Shown here: piece after piece, positions 8,603 through 19,596 of the stretch
Layout: every line of letters begins with the position of its first letter
How positions within the stretch are numbered: the stretch's first letter is position 1
Assembly: GCF_014204915.1 (NCBI RefSeq)
Contig: NZ_JACHMH010000001.1
Coordinates: 4,303,501-4,367,500 of the forward strand
From: Crossiella cryophila
GTDB lineage: Bacteria; Actinomycetota; Actinomycetes; Mycobacteriales; Pseudonocardiaceae
DNA: 64,000 nt
Direction: 5' to 3'
The notes under the pieces: model-generated
What the model saw: only the letters and a program-made list of their open reading frames with translations
Told to the model about the DNA's origin: nothing
Databases searched by the model: none
Translations under genes and position numbers: made by a program

Positions 8603-8659
8603 CCGTTAGAAGTTCATGGTTGGGTTCTAACGTCAGAAACATGATTCATCCGTTAGAAG
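8603..8659. promoter_or_regulatory. Three copies of an octamer between CGNR regulator and DUF1348 gene
   Basis: CCGTTAGAAG occurs at 8603-8612 and again at 8650-8659, with the inverted copy TTCTAACG at 8625-8632. The evenly spaced direct/inverted set in a divergent intergenic region looks like the binding array of the neighbouring CGNR regulator. Binding is inferred. Confidence 0.5.
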
Positions 8660-8674
8660 TGTTGGGAGTGTTCG

Positions 8675-9130
8675 ATGACGCGTGCACCGGTTCCCCCATT
8701 CGACGAGGCCAGCGCCCGGCAGAAGGTGCAGGCCGCCGAGGATGCCTGGAACACCAGGGAACCCGCTCGGGTCGCGGCGGCGTACACGCCGGACTCGGTG
8801 TGGCGCAACCGGTCGGAGTTCGTCACGGGGCGGGCGGAGATCGAGGAGTTCCTGACCCGGAAGTGGGAGCGGGAACAGGACTACGCGTTGCGGAAGGACT
8901 TGTGGACCTTCGGCGGCGACCGGATCGCGGTGCGTTTCCAGTACGAGTGGCGGGACGCCGACGGGCAGTGGTGGCGCAGCTACGGCAACGAGAACTGGGA
9001 GTTCGACGAACAGGGGTACATGCGGCGACGGGAGGCCAGCATCAACGACGTCGCCATCGCCGAGGGGGAGCGGCGGATCTTCGGGCCGCGGCCGGAGAGC
9101 GAGCGGGGGCAGGGGATTCCGTTGCGGTGA
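8675..9130 (+). CDS. DUF1348/NTF2-like fold protein
   Basis: A 151-residue protein of the SnoaL/NTF2-like superfamily. It starts with a [14 protein letters not shown] helix, then [18 protein letters not shown] and [26 protein letters not shown], the hallmark of the nuclear-transport-factor-2-like DUF1348 group. Members are small cytoplasmic alpha+beta barrels with no agreed reaction. The gene is divergent from the CGNR regulator, and repeats in the gap imply co-regulation. Confidence 0.8.
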   Translation: MTRAPVPPFDEASARQKVQAAEDAWNTREPARVAAAYTPDSVWRNRSEFVTGRAEIEEFLTRKWEREQDYALRKDLWTFGGDRIAVRFQYEWRDADGQWWRSYGNENWEFDEQGYMRRREASINDVAIAEGERRIFGPRPESERGQGIPLR

Positions 9131-9289
9131 CGGTGTTTCGCGGCGGTCGGGTGGGCTGAGGCGGCGCAGGCGGCGCGGTGGTGCAGCACCGGGGAGGGGC
9201 GGTGGTCGGCCAGCCCCCGGTGAGGTGGGACGGGCTGGTTCGCTGGTTCGCCAGGGCCAGTGGGGCTGGGCTGGTTTGGCTGTGGGGCG

Positions 9290-10075
9290 TCAGCTCAGTT
9301 TGGTGGTGCGGCAGGCCAGGGCGGTGGCCGCCGCTCCCCAGCCCAGCAGGACCAGGATGGGGTGGGCGCCGGGCCAGGAGCCGGTGGCGGTCACCGTGTG
9401 CAGGCCGTCGGCCAGGGCCGCGGTGGGGAGGTAGGCCGCGATGTCGGCCCAGGCGCCGGGGAGTTGGGCCGTGGGCAGGGCCACGCCGCCGCCCAGGAGC
9501 AGGGCGAACCAGATGATGTTGGCCAGGGCCAGGACGATGTCGGCTCGGAGGGCTCCGCCCAGCAGGACGCCAAGGGCGGCGAAGGTCAGGGCGCCGAGGA
9601 TGACCAGGAGCAGGGCCGGGAGCAGGCCGGGGAGAGCCGGGCGCCAGCCGAGGGCGACGGCCACGACGGTGATCAGCACCAGTTGCACCGCGACCACGCC
9701 CAGGACGGCGAGGATTCTGCCTGCCAGCAGCATCCAGCGGGGGACGCCGGTGGCGGCCAGGCGTTTGACCACGCCGTAGCGGCGGTCGAAGCCCAGGGCG
9801 ATGGCCTGGCCGGTGAAGGCGGAGGACATGACGGCCAGGGCGATGATCCTGGGGGCGATGACGTCCAGGCGGGGTTCGGGCAGCGGGAGGATCGGCAGCA
9901 GGGCCAGGCCCACCAGCAGGGCGATCGGGATGAGCAGGGTGAGCAGGACCTGTTCGCCGTGCCGCAGGTGCAGGCGCAGCTCGGTGCCTGCCTGGGCGGC
10001 CAGCATGCGCAGCGGGGCGCCGGGCTGGGGGTTGGGGCGGAAGGTGCCGGGGGCGAAGCGGATGGTGGCGGTCAT
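9290..10075 (-). CDS. ABC-2 type transporter permease (ortholog-position Rv1457c-like)
   Basis: A 261-residue integral membrane protein with about six helices after a 35-residue cytoplasmic N-terminus. ABC-2 features include FDRRYGVVKRLAATGVPRW before helix three. It overlaps the upstream ATPase gene by 4 bp, so the two form one exporter. In mycobacteria the equivalent pair lies between cox15 and mptB, upstream of the suf operon. Its substrate is unknown. Confidence 0.85.
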   Translation of the reverse strand: MTATIRFAPGTFRPNPQPGAPLRMLAAQAGTELRLHLRHGEQVLLTLLIPIALLVGLALLPILPLPEPRLDVIAPRIIALAVMSSAFTGQAIALGFDRRYGVVKRLAATGVPRWMLLAGRILAVLGVVAVQLVLITVVAVALGWRPALPGLLPALLLVILGALTFAALGVLLGGALRADIVLALANIIWFALLLGGGVALPTAQLPGAWADIAAYLPTAALADGLHTVTATGSWPGAHPILVLLGWGAAATALACRTTKLS

Positions 10076-11070
10076 GAGCGCAGGTCCCGTCCGGTCAGGT
10101 CGAGGAAGACGTCCTCCAGGCTGCGGCGGGCCACCGACAGCTCATGCGCCAGCACCCCGTGTTGTGCGCACCACGAGGTCACCGTGGACACCACCTGCGG
10201 ATCGATGTGGCCCTCCACCAGGTAGTCGCCGGGACGGGGTTCGCTGGTCCGGCAGCCCTCGGGCAGGGCCGCGGTCAGCAGTGCCAGGTTCAACCCCGGC
10301 AATGAACGGAAACGCAGCTGCTGGTGGTCTGGTTCACCACTGGTCAGTTCGGCAGGCGTGCCCTCGGCGACCACCCGGCCGTGGTCGACGATGGCGACCC
10401 GGTCGGCCAGGCTCTCCGCCTCGTCCATCAGGTGGGTGGTCAGCAGCACGGTGACGCCGTCGGCGCGCAGGGCGCCGATGAGTTCCCAGACCAGGCGGCG
10501 GGCCTGCGGGTCCATGCCCGCGGTGGGTTCGTCCAGGAAGACCAGTTCGGGGCGGCCGACGATGGCGCAGGCCAGCGCGAGGCGCTGCTGCTGGCCGCCG
10601 GAGAGGCGCTTGAACGGGGTGCGGCGGGACTCGGCCAGGCCGAGCACGTCCAGCAGCCATTCCACGTCCAGCGGCTCCGCGGCGCAGGCGGCGACCAGGC
10701 GGAGCATCTCGTCGGCGCGGACCGACGGGTAGGCGCCGCCGCCCTGGGGCATCACGCCGATGCGTGGGCGCAGCCGGTCGGCCTCGGCGGCCGGGTCCAG
10801 GCCGAGCACCCGCACCCTGCCCGCGTCCGGGCGCAGGAAGCCCTCGCACAGTTCGATGGTGGTGGTCTTGCCCGCGCCGTTGGGGCCGAGCAGGGCCAGT
10901 ACCTGGCCACGCTGGACGGTCAGGTTCAGGCCGGCGACGGCGACCGTCGAGCCGTACCGCTTGACCAGCCCGGTGATCGCCACTGCTGGGTCGTCGAGAT
11001 CCGGGCGCACGAGAGCCAAGGGTAGGCCGAGAGCGGGGTCACCCGGACGGCGGGCTTCAGAACAGGACAC
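10072..11070 (-). CDS. ABC transporter ATP-binding protein (DrrA-type)
   Basis: A 332-residue ATPase with Walker A (LLGPNGAGKTTTIE), signature (RLSGGQQQRLALA), Walker B (PELVFLDEPTAGMD) and H-loop (LLTTHLMDEAE). The C-terminal domain is the kind seen in drug/lipid exporters. It overlaps the permease gene by 4 bp and the mptB-like gene by 14 bp, so the three genes are probably one transcript. A downstream GTG near residue 21 is an alternative start. Confidence 0.9.
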   Translation of the reverse strand: MSCSEARRPGDPALGLPLALVRPDLDDPAVAITGLVKRYGSTVAVAGLNLTVQRGQVLALLGPNGAGKTTTIELCEGFLRPDAGRVRVLGLDPAAEADRLRPRIGVMPQGGGAYPSVRADEMLRLVAACAAEPLDVEWLLDVLGLAESRRTPFKRLSGGQQQRLALACAIVGRPELVFLDEPTAGMDPQARRLVWELIGALRADGVTVLLTTHLMDEAESLADRVAIVDHGRVVAEGTPAELTSGEPDHQQLRFRSLPGLNLALLTAALPEGCRTSEPRPGDYLVEGHIDPQVVSTVTSWCAQHGVLAHELSVARRSLEDVFLDLTGRDLRS

Positions 11071-12640
11071 GCTTCTTGCCGTTGTTGGGTTCGGGCATGT
11101 GTTTGCGCACCGCCCAGACCAGCAGGGCGCAGGCGATCAGGCCCGCCGCCACCGACAGCGGGATGACGTAGGCGCGACCCTCATACGTCATGCCGGGCGG
11201 CGGGTCCGGCACCGCGAGCACGATGCTGAGCACGATCGCGGCGGTGCGGAACCGGCGTGAGTTGGTCGCCGCGGCCAGCGGGATGGCGGCCCAGATCATG
11301 TACCAGGGGTGCACCACCGCGCCCAGCAGCAGCACGCAGCCCAGCGCGATGCCCAGCGCGGTGAGCGGGTTGCGGCCGGGCACCCTGGTGCGGAAGGCGA
11401 TCCAGAGCAGCGCGACGCAGATCACCGCGATGATCACGTAGCCGAGGCCGCGGCCGATCAGGATGGCCGAGTCCATGTGGTTGCCGACGCCGAGCAGGAT
11501 GCCGATACCGCCGGCGGCCATGCCCAGCGCGGTGGTCGGGGACTTGAACGTCTTGACGATGTTGGGCACGTCCAGCGCGCCTATCCAGCCGAAATCCAGG
11601 CCGGTGAGCAGCCGCCAGGCCGCCAGGGTGAGGGCGAAGACGATCACCAGTTTGACCGTGATCCGGAGCAGGTCGCGGATGTCCCCGCCCATCCGGCGGG
11701 CCAGCACCGCGCCCAGGAAGCCCAGCGCGAGCACCGCGGGCAGTTTCACCAGTGCCGCGGTGGTGATGATCACAGTGCCCAGGATGACCGAGCGGGACAG
11801 CGCCAGCTCGAAGCCCGCCAGCATCAGGCCGATCGCCAGCGCCTCGTTGTGCACCCCGCTGACCAGGTGGAACAGCACCAGCGGGTTGGCGGCGCCCAGC
11901 CAGAGCGCGGCCACCGGCGGCACCCCGAACCGGCGGGCCAGCCGGGGCAGCGCCCACACGATCATCGCGATGCCTGCCAGCGCGAGCAGCCGGTGCAACA
12001 GGATGCCGACCATCAGGTGGTCGCCGACCAGCGAGGCGATACCGCGGCCGATGGCCAGCCCGACCTGCCCGTACGGCGAGGGCGTGTCCCGCCAGATGTT
12101 GGGCACGCCCCTGGTCAGCGGGTGGTCCACGCCGAGGGTCTCCGCCGGCCCCTGGGTGTACGGGTCGAAGCCGCGGGCGGCCATCTCGCCGATGGCCAGG
12201 TAGCTGTAGACGTCCCGGCTGAACATCGGCAGCGACAGGCTGAGCGGGACCAGCCACATCATCAGCGTGCGGTCCATCTGCGAGCGCGAGACCAGCCGCG
12301 GCCGCCCCGGGCTGGCGAAACGGCCCAGCCACAGCCAGGACACGATCAGCAGGCCCATGCCGGTGTAGACCGCGGCCATGGACACCGTGCCCACCCGGAT
12401 GAACAGGTTGAGCACCGGGAAGTCCTGGAACGGGTTGACCACCGGGGAGGCGCCGGCGCCGATCGCGCCGACCGCCATCAGCAGTGAGCCGAGCGTGCCG
12501 AAGCGGCGCACCAGGTCGAGCTGCCGTTGCTCGGCCTCGTTCAGCCCGGCCGGACGGCCGTGGCTGGACCGGCCTAGTTCTGCCGGTCGCCCTTCCACCA
12601 CAGATCCACTGACACCACTGCCTACCTCGCCGGACGCCAC
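11057..12640 (-). CDS. mptB: Polyprenol-phosphate-mannose-dependent alpha-1,6-mannosyltransferase, MptB-like
   Basis: A 527-residue polytopic GT-C-type membrane glycosyltransferase with about a dozen helices. It has the acidic loop FSRDVYSYLAIGEMAARGFDP expected after the first helices, and a GVHNEALAIGLMLAGF segment. In Corynebacteriales MptB starts the mannan core of lipomannan using polyprenyl-phosphomannose. In this organism the acceptor is uncertain. It is divergent from sufR, with 96 bp between starts, as in mycobacteria. No clear Shine-Dalgarno precedes the GTG at 12640, so the start may lie further in. Confidence 0.85.
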   Translation of the reverse strand: MASGEVGSGVSGSVVEGRPAELGRSSHGRPAGLNEAEQRQLDLVRRFGTLGSLLMAVGAIGAGASPVVNPFQDFPVLNLFIRVGTVSMAAVYTGMGLLIVSWLWLGRFASPGRPRLVSRSQMDRTLMMWLVPLSLSLPMFSRDVYSYLAIGEMAARGFDPYTQGPAETLGVDHPLTRGVPNIWRDTPSPYGQVGLAIGRGIASLVGDHLMVGILLHRLLALAGIAMIVWALPRLARRFGVPPVAALWLGAANPLVLFHLVSGVHNEALAIGLMLAGFELALSRSVILGTVIITTAALVKLPAVLALGFLGAVLARRMGGDIRDLLRITVKLVIVFALTLAAWRLLTGLDFGWIGALDVPNIVKTFKSPTTALGMAAGGIGILLGVGNHMDSAILIGRGLGYVIIAVICVALLWIAFRTRVPGRNPLTALGIALGCVLLLGAVVHPWYMIWAAIPLAAATNSRRFRTAAIVLSIVLAVPDPPPGMTYEGRAYVIPLSVAAGLIACALLVWAVRKHMPEPNNGKKRVLF

Positions 12641-12723
12641 GTCAGGAAGGGTAGTGCGTAGGCATCGGGGGTGAGTCGGGTCACCTCCCCGGACCCCGCC
12701 TTTGCCGCTCGCGAGTAAATAAG

Positions 12724-12740
12724 CAACACTTGTGTTGTGA
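12724..12740. promoter_or_regulatory. SufR operator overlapping the sufR start codon
   Basis: Perfect arms CAACAC (12724-12729) and GTGTTG (12732-12737) run into the GTG start at 12737. The same bases also read ACACT-N5-TGTGA (12726-12740), which as I recall is the site described for mycobacterial SufR. A TAAATA element about 10 bp upstream (12715-12720) could be a -10. This suggests a leaderless or nearly leaderless, autoregulated suf transcript. Confidence 0.6.
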
Positions 12741-13540
12741 AAAACACCGGGACCCCCCAGCGATCAGTCGTGGAGGCTGAACGCGCTGATGGGCGTACCC
12801 GGCAGGCGGTCGCCCGGCTGCTGCTGGAGCAGGGGCCGATGACCGCCGCGAGCGTTGCCGAGGAACTCGGCCTCAGCCCGGCCGCGGTGCGCAGGCACCT
12901 GGACGCGCTGCTGGCCGACAAGGAAGTGAGCACCAGGGAGGCCTCCCGGCTCCAGCCGAGGGGACGAGGCCGCCCGGCCAAGCTTTTCCTGCTCACCGAG
13001 AGTGGTCGCGCCCAGTTCGGGCACGCCTACGACGACCTCGCCGTGGCCGCGCTGCGTTACCTCGCCGAATGCGGCGGGGAGGAGGCGGTACGCGCCTTCG
13101 CCGAGCGCCGGGTCGCCACATTGGTGGACCGGCACCGGGCGAGCGTGCTGTCCGTTTCCGACCCGGTGCAACGGGCCGAGGCCCTCGCGCAGGCGCTGAG
13201 CAGCGAAGGCTACGCTGCCTCGACGCGGCGCGTCGGCCATGGTGAGCAGCTCTGCCAGCACCACTGCCCGGTCGCGCACGTCGCTGCCGAGTTCCCACAG
13301 CTCTGCGAGGCCGAGACAACGGCCTTCGCCGAGCTGCTCGGATCTCATGTGCAGCGCCTGGCGACCATCGCCAGGGGTGACGCGGTGTGCACCACGCACC
13401 TGCCGCTGATCCCCGTGGCGGTTTCCCAGAACGACCCGGTCCCGCCGACGGCGGGCACCACCACCACGCGTCCGGAACCGGCCGAGAAACCGGTGCCGGG
13501 CCAGACCGCACGGATCCCGGACGGAGGGGAGCCCGCATGA
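12737..13540 (+). CDS. sufR: SufR, Fe-S-cluster-sensing repressor of the suf operon
   Basis: A 267-residue regulator. The N-terminal winged helix ([20 protein letters not shown] and [16 protein letters not shown]) is followed by a C-terminal half with the cluster-binding Cys pattern (CQHHCPVAH, then a third Cys in FPQLCEAE). In known SufR proteins these Cys hold an Fe-S cluster that sets repression of suf. About 50 Pro/Thr-rich residues follow the sensory domain, an extended tail. The gene overlaps sufB by 4 bp (ATGA). Confidence 0.92.
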   Translation: MKNTGTPQRSVVEAERADGRTRQAVARLLLEQGPMTAASVAEELGLSPAAVRRHLDALLADKEVSTREASRLQPRGRGRPAKLFLLTESGRAQFGHAYDDLAVAALRYLAECGGEEAVRAFAERRVATLVDRHRASVLSVSDPVQRAEALAQALSSEGYAASTRRVGHGEQLCQHHCPVAHVAAEFPQLCEAETTAFAELLGSHVQRLATIARGDAVCTTHLPLIPVAVSQNDPVPPTAGTTTTRPEPAEKPVPGQTARIPDGGEPA

Positions 13541-14982
13541 CTGCCGCTGCCGAGCAGCGTCCCACCACGGAGCCCATGACCCAGGAGGAGACGCTCGCCA
13601 CCCTTGGTCGTTACGAGTACGGCTGGGCCGACTCGGACACGGCCGGCGAGACCGCTCGACGTGGCCTGAGCGAGGACGTCGTCCGCGACATCTCCGCGCG
13701 CAAGGGCGAGCCCGAGTGGATGCTGGAGTCCCGGCTCAAGGGCCTCAAGCTGTTCGAGCGCAAGCCGATGCCGCACTGGGGCGCCGACCTCACCGGGATC
13801 AACTTCGACTCGATCAAGTACTTCGTGCGCTCCACGGAGAAGCAGGCCACCAGCTGGGAGGACCTGCCCGAGGACATCAAGAACACCTACGACCGCCTGG
13901 GCATCCCGGAGGCGGAGAAGCAGCGCCTGGTCGCCGGTGTCGCCGCGCAGTACGAGTCCGAGGTCGTCTACCACCAGATCCGCGAGGACCTGGAGGAGCA
14001 GGGCGTCATCTTCCTGGACACCGACACCGCGCTCAAGGAACACCCTGAGCTGTTCATGGAGTACTACGGCTCGGTGATCCCGCACGGGGACAACAAGTTC
14101 TCCGCGCTCAACGGCGCCGTGTGGTCGGGTGGCTCGTTCATCTACGTGCCCAAGGGTGTCAAGGTCGACATCCCGCTGCAGGCCTACTTCCGGATCAACA
14201 CCGAGAACATGGGCCAGTTCGAGCGGACGCTGATCATCGTCGACGAGGGTGCCTACGTGCACTACGTCGAGGGCTGCACCGCCCCGATCTACTCCTCCGA
14301 CTCGCTGCACTCCGCGGTCGTGGAGATCATCGTGAAGAAGGGCGGCCGCTGCCGCTACACGACGATCCAGAACTGGTCGAACAACGTCTACAACCTGGTC
14401 ACCAAGCGCGCCAAGGCCGAAGAGGGCGCGACCATGGAGTGGATCGACGGCAACATCGGTTCCAAGGTGACCATGAAGTACCCGGCCGTCATGCTGATGG
14501 GCCCGCACGCCAAGGGCGAGGTGCTCTCCATCGCCTTCGCCGGCGAGGGCCAGCACCAGGACGCCGGCGCCAAGATGACCCACCTCGCCCCGTACACCTC
14601 CTCGACCATCGTGTCGAAGTCGGTGGCCCGTGGCGGCGGCCGCACCTCCTACCGCGGCCTGGTCCGGGTCAACAAGGGCGCGCACCACTCGGCCTCCACC
14701 GTGAAGTGCGACGCGCTGCTGGTCGACCAGATCAGCCGCTCGGACACCTACCCCTACGTCGACGTCCGCGAGGACGACGTGTCGATGGGGCACGAGGCCA
14801 CGGTGTCCAAGGTCAGCGAGGACCAGCTTTTCTACCTGATGTCGCGCGGCCTGACCGAGGACGAGGCCATGGCGATGGTCGTGCGCGGGTTCGTCGAGCC
14901 CATCGCGCGCGAGCTGCCGATGGAGTACGCCCTCGAACTGAACCGCCTGATCGAGCTGCAGATGGAAGGGGCAGTCGGCTGA
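13537..14982 (+). CDS. sufB: SufB, Fe-S cluster scaffold subunit of SufBCD
   Basis: A 481-residue SufB. The ATG at 13537 overlaps the sufR stop and is preferred over an in-frame upstream ATG. Signature stretches include [40 protein letters not shown], and near the C-terminus [20 protein letters not shown]. With SufC and SufD it forms the complex on which new Fe-S clusters are built from SufS/SufU-supplied sulfur. Length is normal for actinobacteria. I see no intein, unlike M. tuberculosis SufB. Confidence 0.96.
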   Translation: MTAAAEQRPTTEPMTQEETLATLGRYEYGWADSDTAGETARRGLSEDVVRDISARKGEPEWMLESRLKGLKLFERKPMPHWGADLTGINFDSIKYFVRSTEKQATSWEDLPEDIKNTYDRLGIPEAEKQRLVAGVAAQYESEVVYHQIREDLEEQGVIFLDTDTALKEHPELFMEYYGSVIPHGDNKFSALNGAVWSGGSFIYVPKGVKVDIPLQAYFRINTENMGQFERTLIIVDEGAYVHYVEGCTAPIYSSDSLHSAVVEIIVKKGGRCRYTTIQNWSNNVYNLVTKRAKAEEGATMEWIDGNIGSKVTMKYPAVMLMGPHAKGEVLSIAFAGEGQHQDAGAKMTHLAPYTSSTIVSKSVARGGGRTSYRGLVRVNKGAHHSASTVKCDALLVDQISRSDTYPYVDVREDDVSMGHEATVSKVSEDQLFYLMSRGLTEDEAMAMVVRGFVEPIARELPMEYALELNRLIELQMEGAVG

Positions 14983-16157
14983 TGACTGCGATTGTTGAAG
15001 GGGTGAAGCCGCACTCGCACGGCGCGGGTGCGGTTGTTCCGGACGCCTCCCGCGCGGAGTGGTTCTCCTCGTTCGACGTCACCGAGTTCGAGGTGCCCAC
15101 CGGGCGCGAGGAGCTGTGGCGGTTCACCCCGCTCAAGCGGCTGCGCAACCTGCACGACGGTTCGGCCCCGGCCAGCGGGACCACCGCGGTCGAGGTCAGC
15201 GCCGCGCCCGAGGTGAACGTGGAGACCATCGAGCGCGGGGACACCCGGCTCGGCGTGGCCGGCGTGCCAGCCGACCGCGTTGCCGCGCAGGCGTGGTGCT
15301 CCTACCCGTCGGCGACCCTGGTGACCTTCCCGAAGGACACCAAGGCCACCGCGGCGACCATCGTGACGGTGACCGGAGCGGGTCTGGACAAGACCGCGTA
15401 CGGGCACATCCAGCTGCGCGCCGAGGCTTTCGCCGAGGGCATCGTGGTGCTGGACTACCGCGGCTCCGGCGCCTACGCGGAGAACGTGGAGATCGTCGTC
15501 GGTGACGGCGCCAAGCTGACCGTGGTCTCGGTGCAGGACTGGGCCGACGACGCGGTGCACGTGGCCAGCCACCACGCCAAGCTCGGCCGGGACGCCGTGC
15601 TGCGGCACACCGCGGTGACCCTGGGCGGCGACCTGGTCCGGCTGTCCCCGACGGTGACCTACGACGGTCCCGGCGGCGACGCGGAGATGCTCGGCGTCTA
15701 CTTCGCCGACGCCGGCCAGCACCTGGAGCACCGGCTCTTCGTCGACCACTCGGCCTCGCACTGCCGGTCCAACGTGGTCTACAAGGGCGCGCTGCAGGGC
15801 GAGGGCGCGCACACGGTGTGGATCGGCGACGTGCTGATCCGGGCGACCGCTGAGGCCACCAACACCTACGAGCTGAACCGCAACCTGCTGCTCACCGACG
15901 GCGCCCGCGCCGACTCGGTGCCGAACCTGGAGATCGAGACCGGCGAGATCGAGGGCGCGGGTCACGCGTCGGCGACCGGCCGCTTCGACGACGAGCAGCT
16001 GTTCTACCTCCAGGCGCGGGGCATCCCGGTCGAGCAGGCTCGGCGACTGGTGGTGCGCGGGTTCTTCAGCGAGATCCTCGCCAAGATCACCGTGCCCGAG
16101 GTCCGCGAGCGCCTCGAGGCCGCCATCGAGGCAGAACTCGAGGCGGTCGGCGCATGA
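14982..16157 (+). CDS. sufD: SufD, Fe-S cluster assembly protein
   Basis: A 391-residue SufD that starts at an ATG overlapping the sufB stop by one base. It has the ELWRFTPLKRLR N-terminal region and a beta-helix core. The C-terminal SufBD signature includes DHSASHCRSNVVYKGAL and FDDEQLFYLQARGIPVEQAR. It is the SufB paralogue that completes SufB-SufC2-SufD and is needed for iron acquisition during assembly. Co-transcribed with sufB and the Rieske-type gene. Confidence 0.95.
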   Translation: MTAIVEGVKPHSHGAGAVVPDASRAEWFSSFDVTEFEVPTGREELWRFTPLKRLRNLHDGSAPASGTTAVEVSAAPEVNVETIERGDTRLGVAGVPADRVAAQAWCSYPSATLVTFPKDTKATAATIVTVTGAGLDKTAYGHIQLRAEAFAEGIVVLDYRGSGAYAENVEIVVGDGAKLTVVSVQDWADDAVHVASHHAKLGRDAVLRHTAVTLGGDLVRLSPTVTYDGPGGDAEMLGVYFADAGQHLEHRLFVDHSASHCRSNVVYKGALQGEGAHTVWIGDVLIRATAEATNTYELNRNLLLTDGARADSVPNLEIETGEIEGAGHASATGRFDDEQLFYLQARGIPVEQARRLVVRGFFSEILAKITVPEVRERLEAAIEAELEAVGA

Positions 16158-16480
16158 CCGAGTTCAGGGTGTGCCCGCTGGCCGAACTGGCCGAGGGCAA
16201 ACCGCACGGCACCGAGGTGGACGGCACGCCGGTCGTGCTCGTCCGCCTCGGCGAGCGGGTGCACGCGCTGCGTGATGTCTGCTCGCACGCCGAGGTCACC
16301 CTGAGCGACGGTGGCGAGGTCAGTGACGGCGCCATCGAGTGTTGGCTGCACGGTGCGGGTTTCGACCTGTGCACCGGCGAGCCGCTGACCCCGCCGGCCA
16401 GCGAACCGATCGACGTGTACGCGGTGAGCGTGCGCGAGGGCGAGGTCTACGTGGACCCGGCCACCCCCACGAACCGCTGA
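16154..16480 (+). CDS. Rieske-type [2Fe-2S] ferredoxin of the suf operon
   Basis: A 108-residue Rieske protein with both cluster motifs, Cys-x-His ([13 protein letters not shown]) and Cys-x2-His ([10 protein letters not shown]). It resembles the small bacterial ferredoxin subunit of non-heme-iron dioxygenases. Its place between sufD and sufC is shared with many actinobacterial suf operons, where it probably supplies electrons. It overlaps the sufD stop by 4 bp (ATGA). Confidence 0.92.
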   Translation: MTEFRVCPLAELAEGKPHGTEVDGTPVVLVRLGERVHALRDVCSHAEVTLSDGGEVSDGAIECWLHGAGFDLCTGEPLTPPASEPIDVYAVSVREGEVYVDPATPTNR

Positions 16481-16508
16481 CTGCTTTCACCAGGAGAAAC
16501 GACAGACC

Positions 16509-17279
16509 ATGGCTACTCTGGAGATCAAGGACCTGCACGCAGAGGTCATCACCAATGAGGGGAACAAGGAGATCCTCAAGGGTGTCAACCTCACCGTGAA
16601 GGCCGGTGAGACCCACGCGATCATGGGGCCCAACGGCTCCGGCAAGTCCACCCTGGCCTACGCCATCGCCGGGCACCCCAAGTACGCGATCACCAGCGGC
16701 TCGGTGCTGCTCGACGGTGAGGACGTGCTGGAGCTGAGCGTGGACGAGCGGGCCCGCGCGGGCCTGTTCCTCGCCATGCAGTACCCGGTGGAGGTGCCGG
16801 GCGTGTCCATGTCCAACTTCCTCCGCACCGCGGCCACCGCGGTCCGTGGCGAGGCTCCGGCCGTGCGCCACTGGGTCAAGGAGGTCAAGGCGGCCATGAC
16901 CGACCTGGACATCGACCCGACCTTCGCCGAGCGTTCGGTGAACGAGGGCTTCTCCGGCGGTGAGAAGAAGCGCCACGAGATCCTGCAGCTGGCGCTGCTC
17001 AAGCCGAAGATCGCGGTGCTGGACGAGACCGACTCCGGTCTGGACGTCGACGCGCTGCGCGTGGTGTCCGAGGGCGTCAACCGCTACAAGGCCGACGGCG
17101 AGGTGGGCGTGCTGCTGATCACCCACTACACCCGGATCCTCAAGCACATCGCCCCCGACTTCGTGCACGTCTTCGCCGGTGGCCGCATCGTCGAGTCCGG
17201 CGGCGCGGAACTGGCCGAGCGCCTGGAGAACGAGGGCTACGTCCGCTACGCGGGCAAGCCGGAGGCCGCTGCCGTCTGA
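16509..17279 (+). CDS. sufC: SufC, ATPase subunit of SufBCD
   Basis: A 256-residue ABC-type ATPase with Walker A ([16 protein letters not shown]), signature ([13 protein letters not shown]) and Walker B ([12 protein letters not shown]). The ETDSGLD form is the SufC hallmark. The start is supported by AGGAG at about 14 bp. It drives the SufBCD conformational cycle in the cytoplasm. Confidence 0.96.
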   Translation: MATLEIKDLHAEVITNEGNKEILKGVNLTVKAGETHAIMGPNGSGKSTLAYAIAGHPKYAITSGSVLLDGEDVLELSVDERARAGLFLAMQYPVEVPGVSMSNFLRTAATAVRGEAPAVRHWVKEVKAAMTDLDIDPTFAERSVNEGFSGGEKKRHEILQLALLKPKIAVLDETDSGLDVDALRVVSEGVNRYKADGEVGVLLITHYTRILKHIAPDFVHVFAGGRIVESGGAELAERLENEGYVRYAGKPEAAAV

Positions 17280-17294
17280 GGGAATTTCCCTTGA

Positions 17295-18640
<1,346 letters not shown>

Positions 18641-18641
<1 letters not shown>

Positions 18642-19105
18642 TGCAGCTGGAACAGATGTACCAGGAGATCATCCTGGACCACTACAAGAACCCGCACCTG
18701 CGCGGCCTGCGCGATCCGTTCCAGGCCGAGGTGCACCACGTCAACCCGACCTGCGGTGACGAGGTGACGCTGCGGGTGCAGCTGGTGGGCGAAGGGCTGG
18801 ACGCCAAGATCCTCGACGTCTCCTACGACGCCCAGGGTTGCTCGATCAGCCAGGCGGCCACCTCGGTGCTGACCGACCTGGTCGTGGGCACCACGGTGGA
18901 GCAGGCGCTGACCAAACACGAGGCGTTCCGCGAGCTGATGCAGGGCCGTGGCAAGGTGGAACCGGACGAGGACGTGCTGGAGGACGGCATCGCCTTCGCC
19001 GGAGTGGCCAAGTACCCGGCGCGCGTCAAGTGCGCGCTGCTGGGCTGGATGGCATTCAAGGACGCGGTGGCGCAGGTCGTCGGGGAAGGAGCCGGTGCGC
19101 GATGA
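18641..19105 (+). CDS. sufU: SufU, zinc-dependent sulfurtransferase partner of SufS
   Basis: A 154-residue IscU-fold protein. The three conserved Cys (C38 in NPTCGDEV, C67 in AQGCSISQA, C131 in RVKCALLGW) and D40 form the SufU zinc/sulfur-transfer site. It starts on an ATG that overlaps the sufS stop by one base, so translation is coupled. In Gram-positive systems it accepts persulfide from SufS rather than acting as a classical scaffold. Confidence 0.95.
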
Positions 19106-19494
19106 GCACCGAAGAGCAGCAGGAAGTGCAGCGCGGGGTCGCCGGGATGCCGGAGTTGCCCGCCGAGCCCAAGGTCGAGCTGGCCCTGGTCGCCGATGTC
19201 GAGGAGGCCATGCGTGACGTGGTCGACCCCGAACTGGGTATCAACGTGGTCGACCTGGGCCTGGTCTACGGCATCCACGTCGAGGAGGACAACGTCTGCA
19301 TCCTGGACATGACGCTGACTTCCGCGGCCTGCCCGCTGACCGACGTCATCGAGGACCAGACCCGCGCCGTGCTGACCGGCCCCGGCCTGGTCGACGAGGT
19401 CCGGATCAACTGGGTCTGGATGCCGCCGTGGGGCCCGGACAAGATCACTGACGACGGTCGCGAGCAGCTCCGCGCGCTCGGTTTCACCGTCTGA
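19102..19494 (+). CDS. sufT: SufT-like MIP18/DUF59 metal-sulfur cluster factor
   Basis: A 130-residue DUF59 protein with PELGINVVDLGLVYGI, the conserved Cys in TSAACPLTDVI, and PPWGPDKIT close to the C-terminus. Such proteins act as Fe-S maturation factors and end the suf operon in mycobacteria (Rv1466-like). It overlaps sufU by 4 bp. A 15-bp perfect-stem hairpin follows within 15 bp of the stop. Confidence 0.93.
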   Translation: MSTEEQQEVQRGVAGMPELPAEPKVELALVADVEEAMRDVVDPELGINVVDLGLVYGIHVEEDNVCILDMTLTSAACPLTDVIEDQTRAVLTGPGLVDEVRINWVWMPPWGPDKITDDGREQLRALGFTV

Positions 19495-19508
19495 CACAGG
19501 CTTTCCGC

Positions 19509-19543
19509 AACCGCCCGGCACGGGGTCACCGTGCCGGGCGGTT
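19509..19543 (+). terminator. Terminator of the suf operon
   Basis: A perfect 15-bp stem, AACCGCCCGGCACGG (19509-19523) pairing with CCGTGCCGGGCGGTT (19529-19543) around a 5-nt loop, 14 bp after the sufT stop. There is no long T run, as is usual in high-GC actinobacteria. Confidence 0.8.
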
Positions 19544-19596
19544 CTGTGTTGCAGGATGGGCCCGGCTGTTCGGCCACACGAATGGACGGGGTGGGG

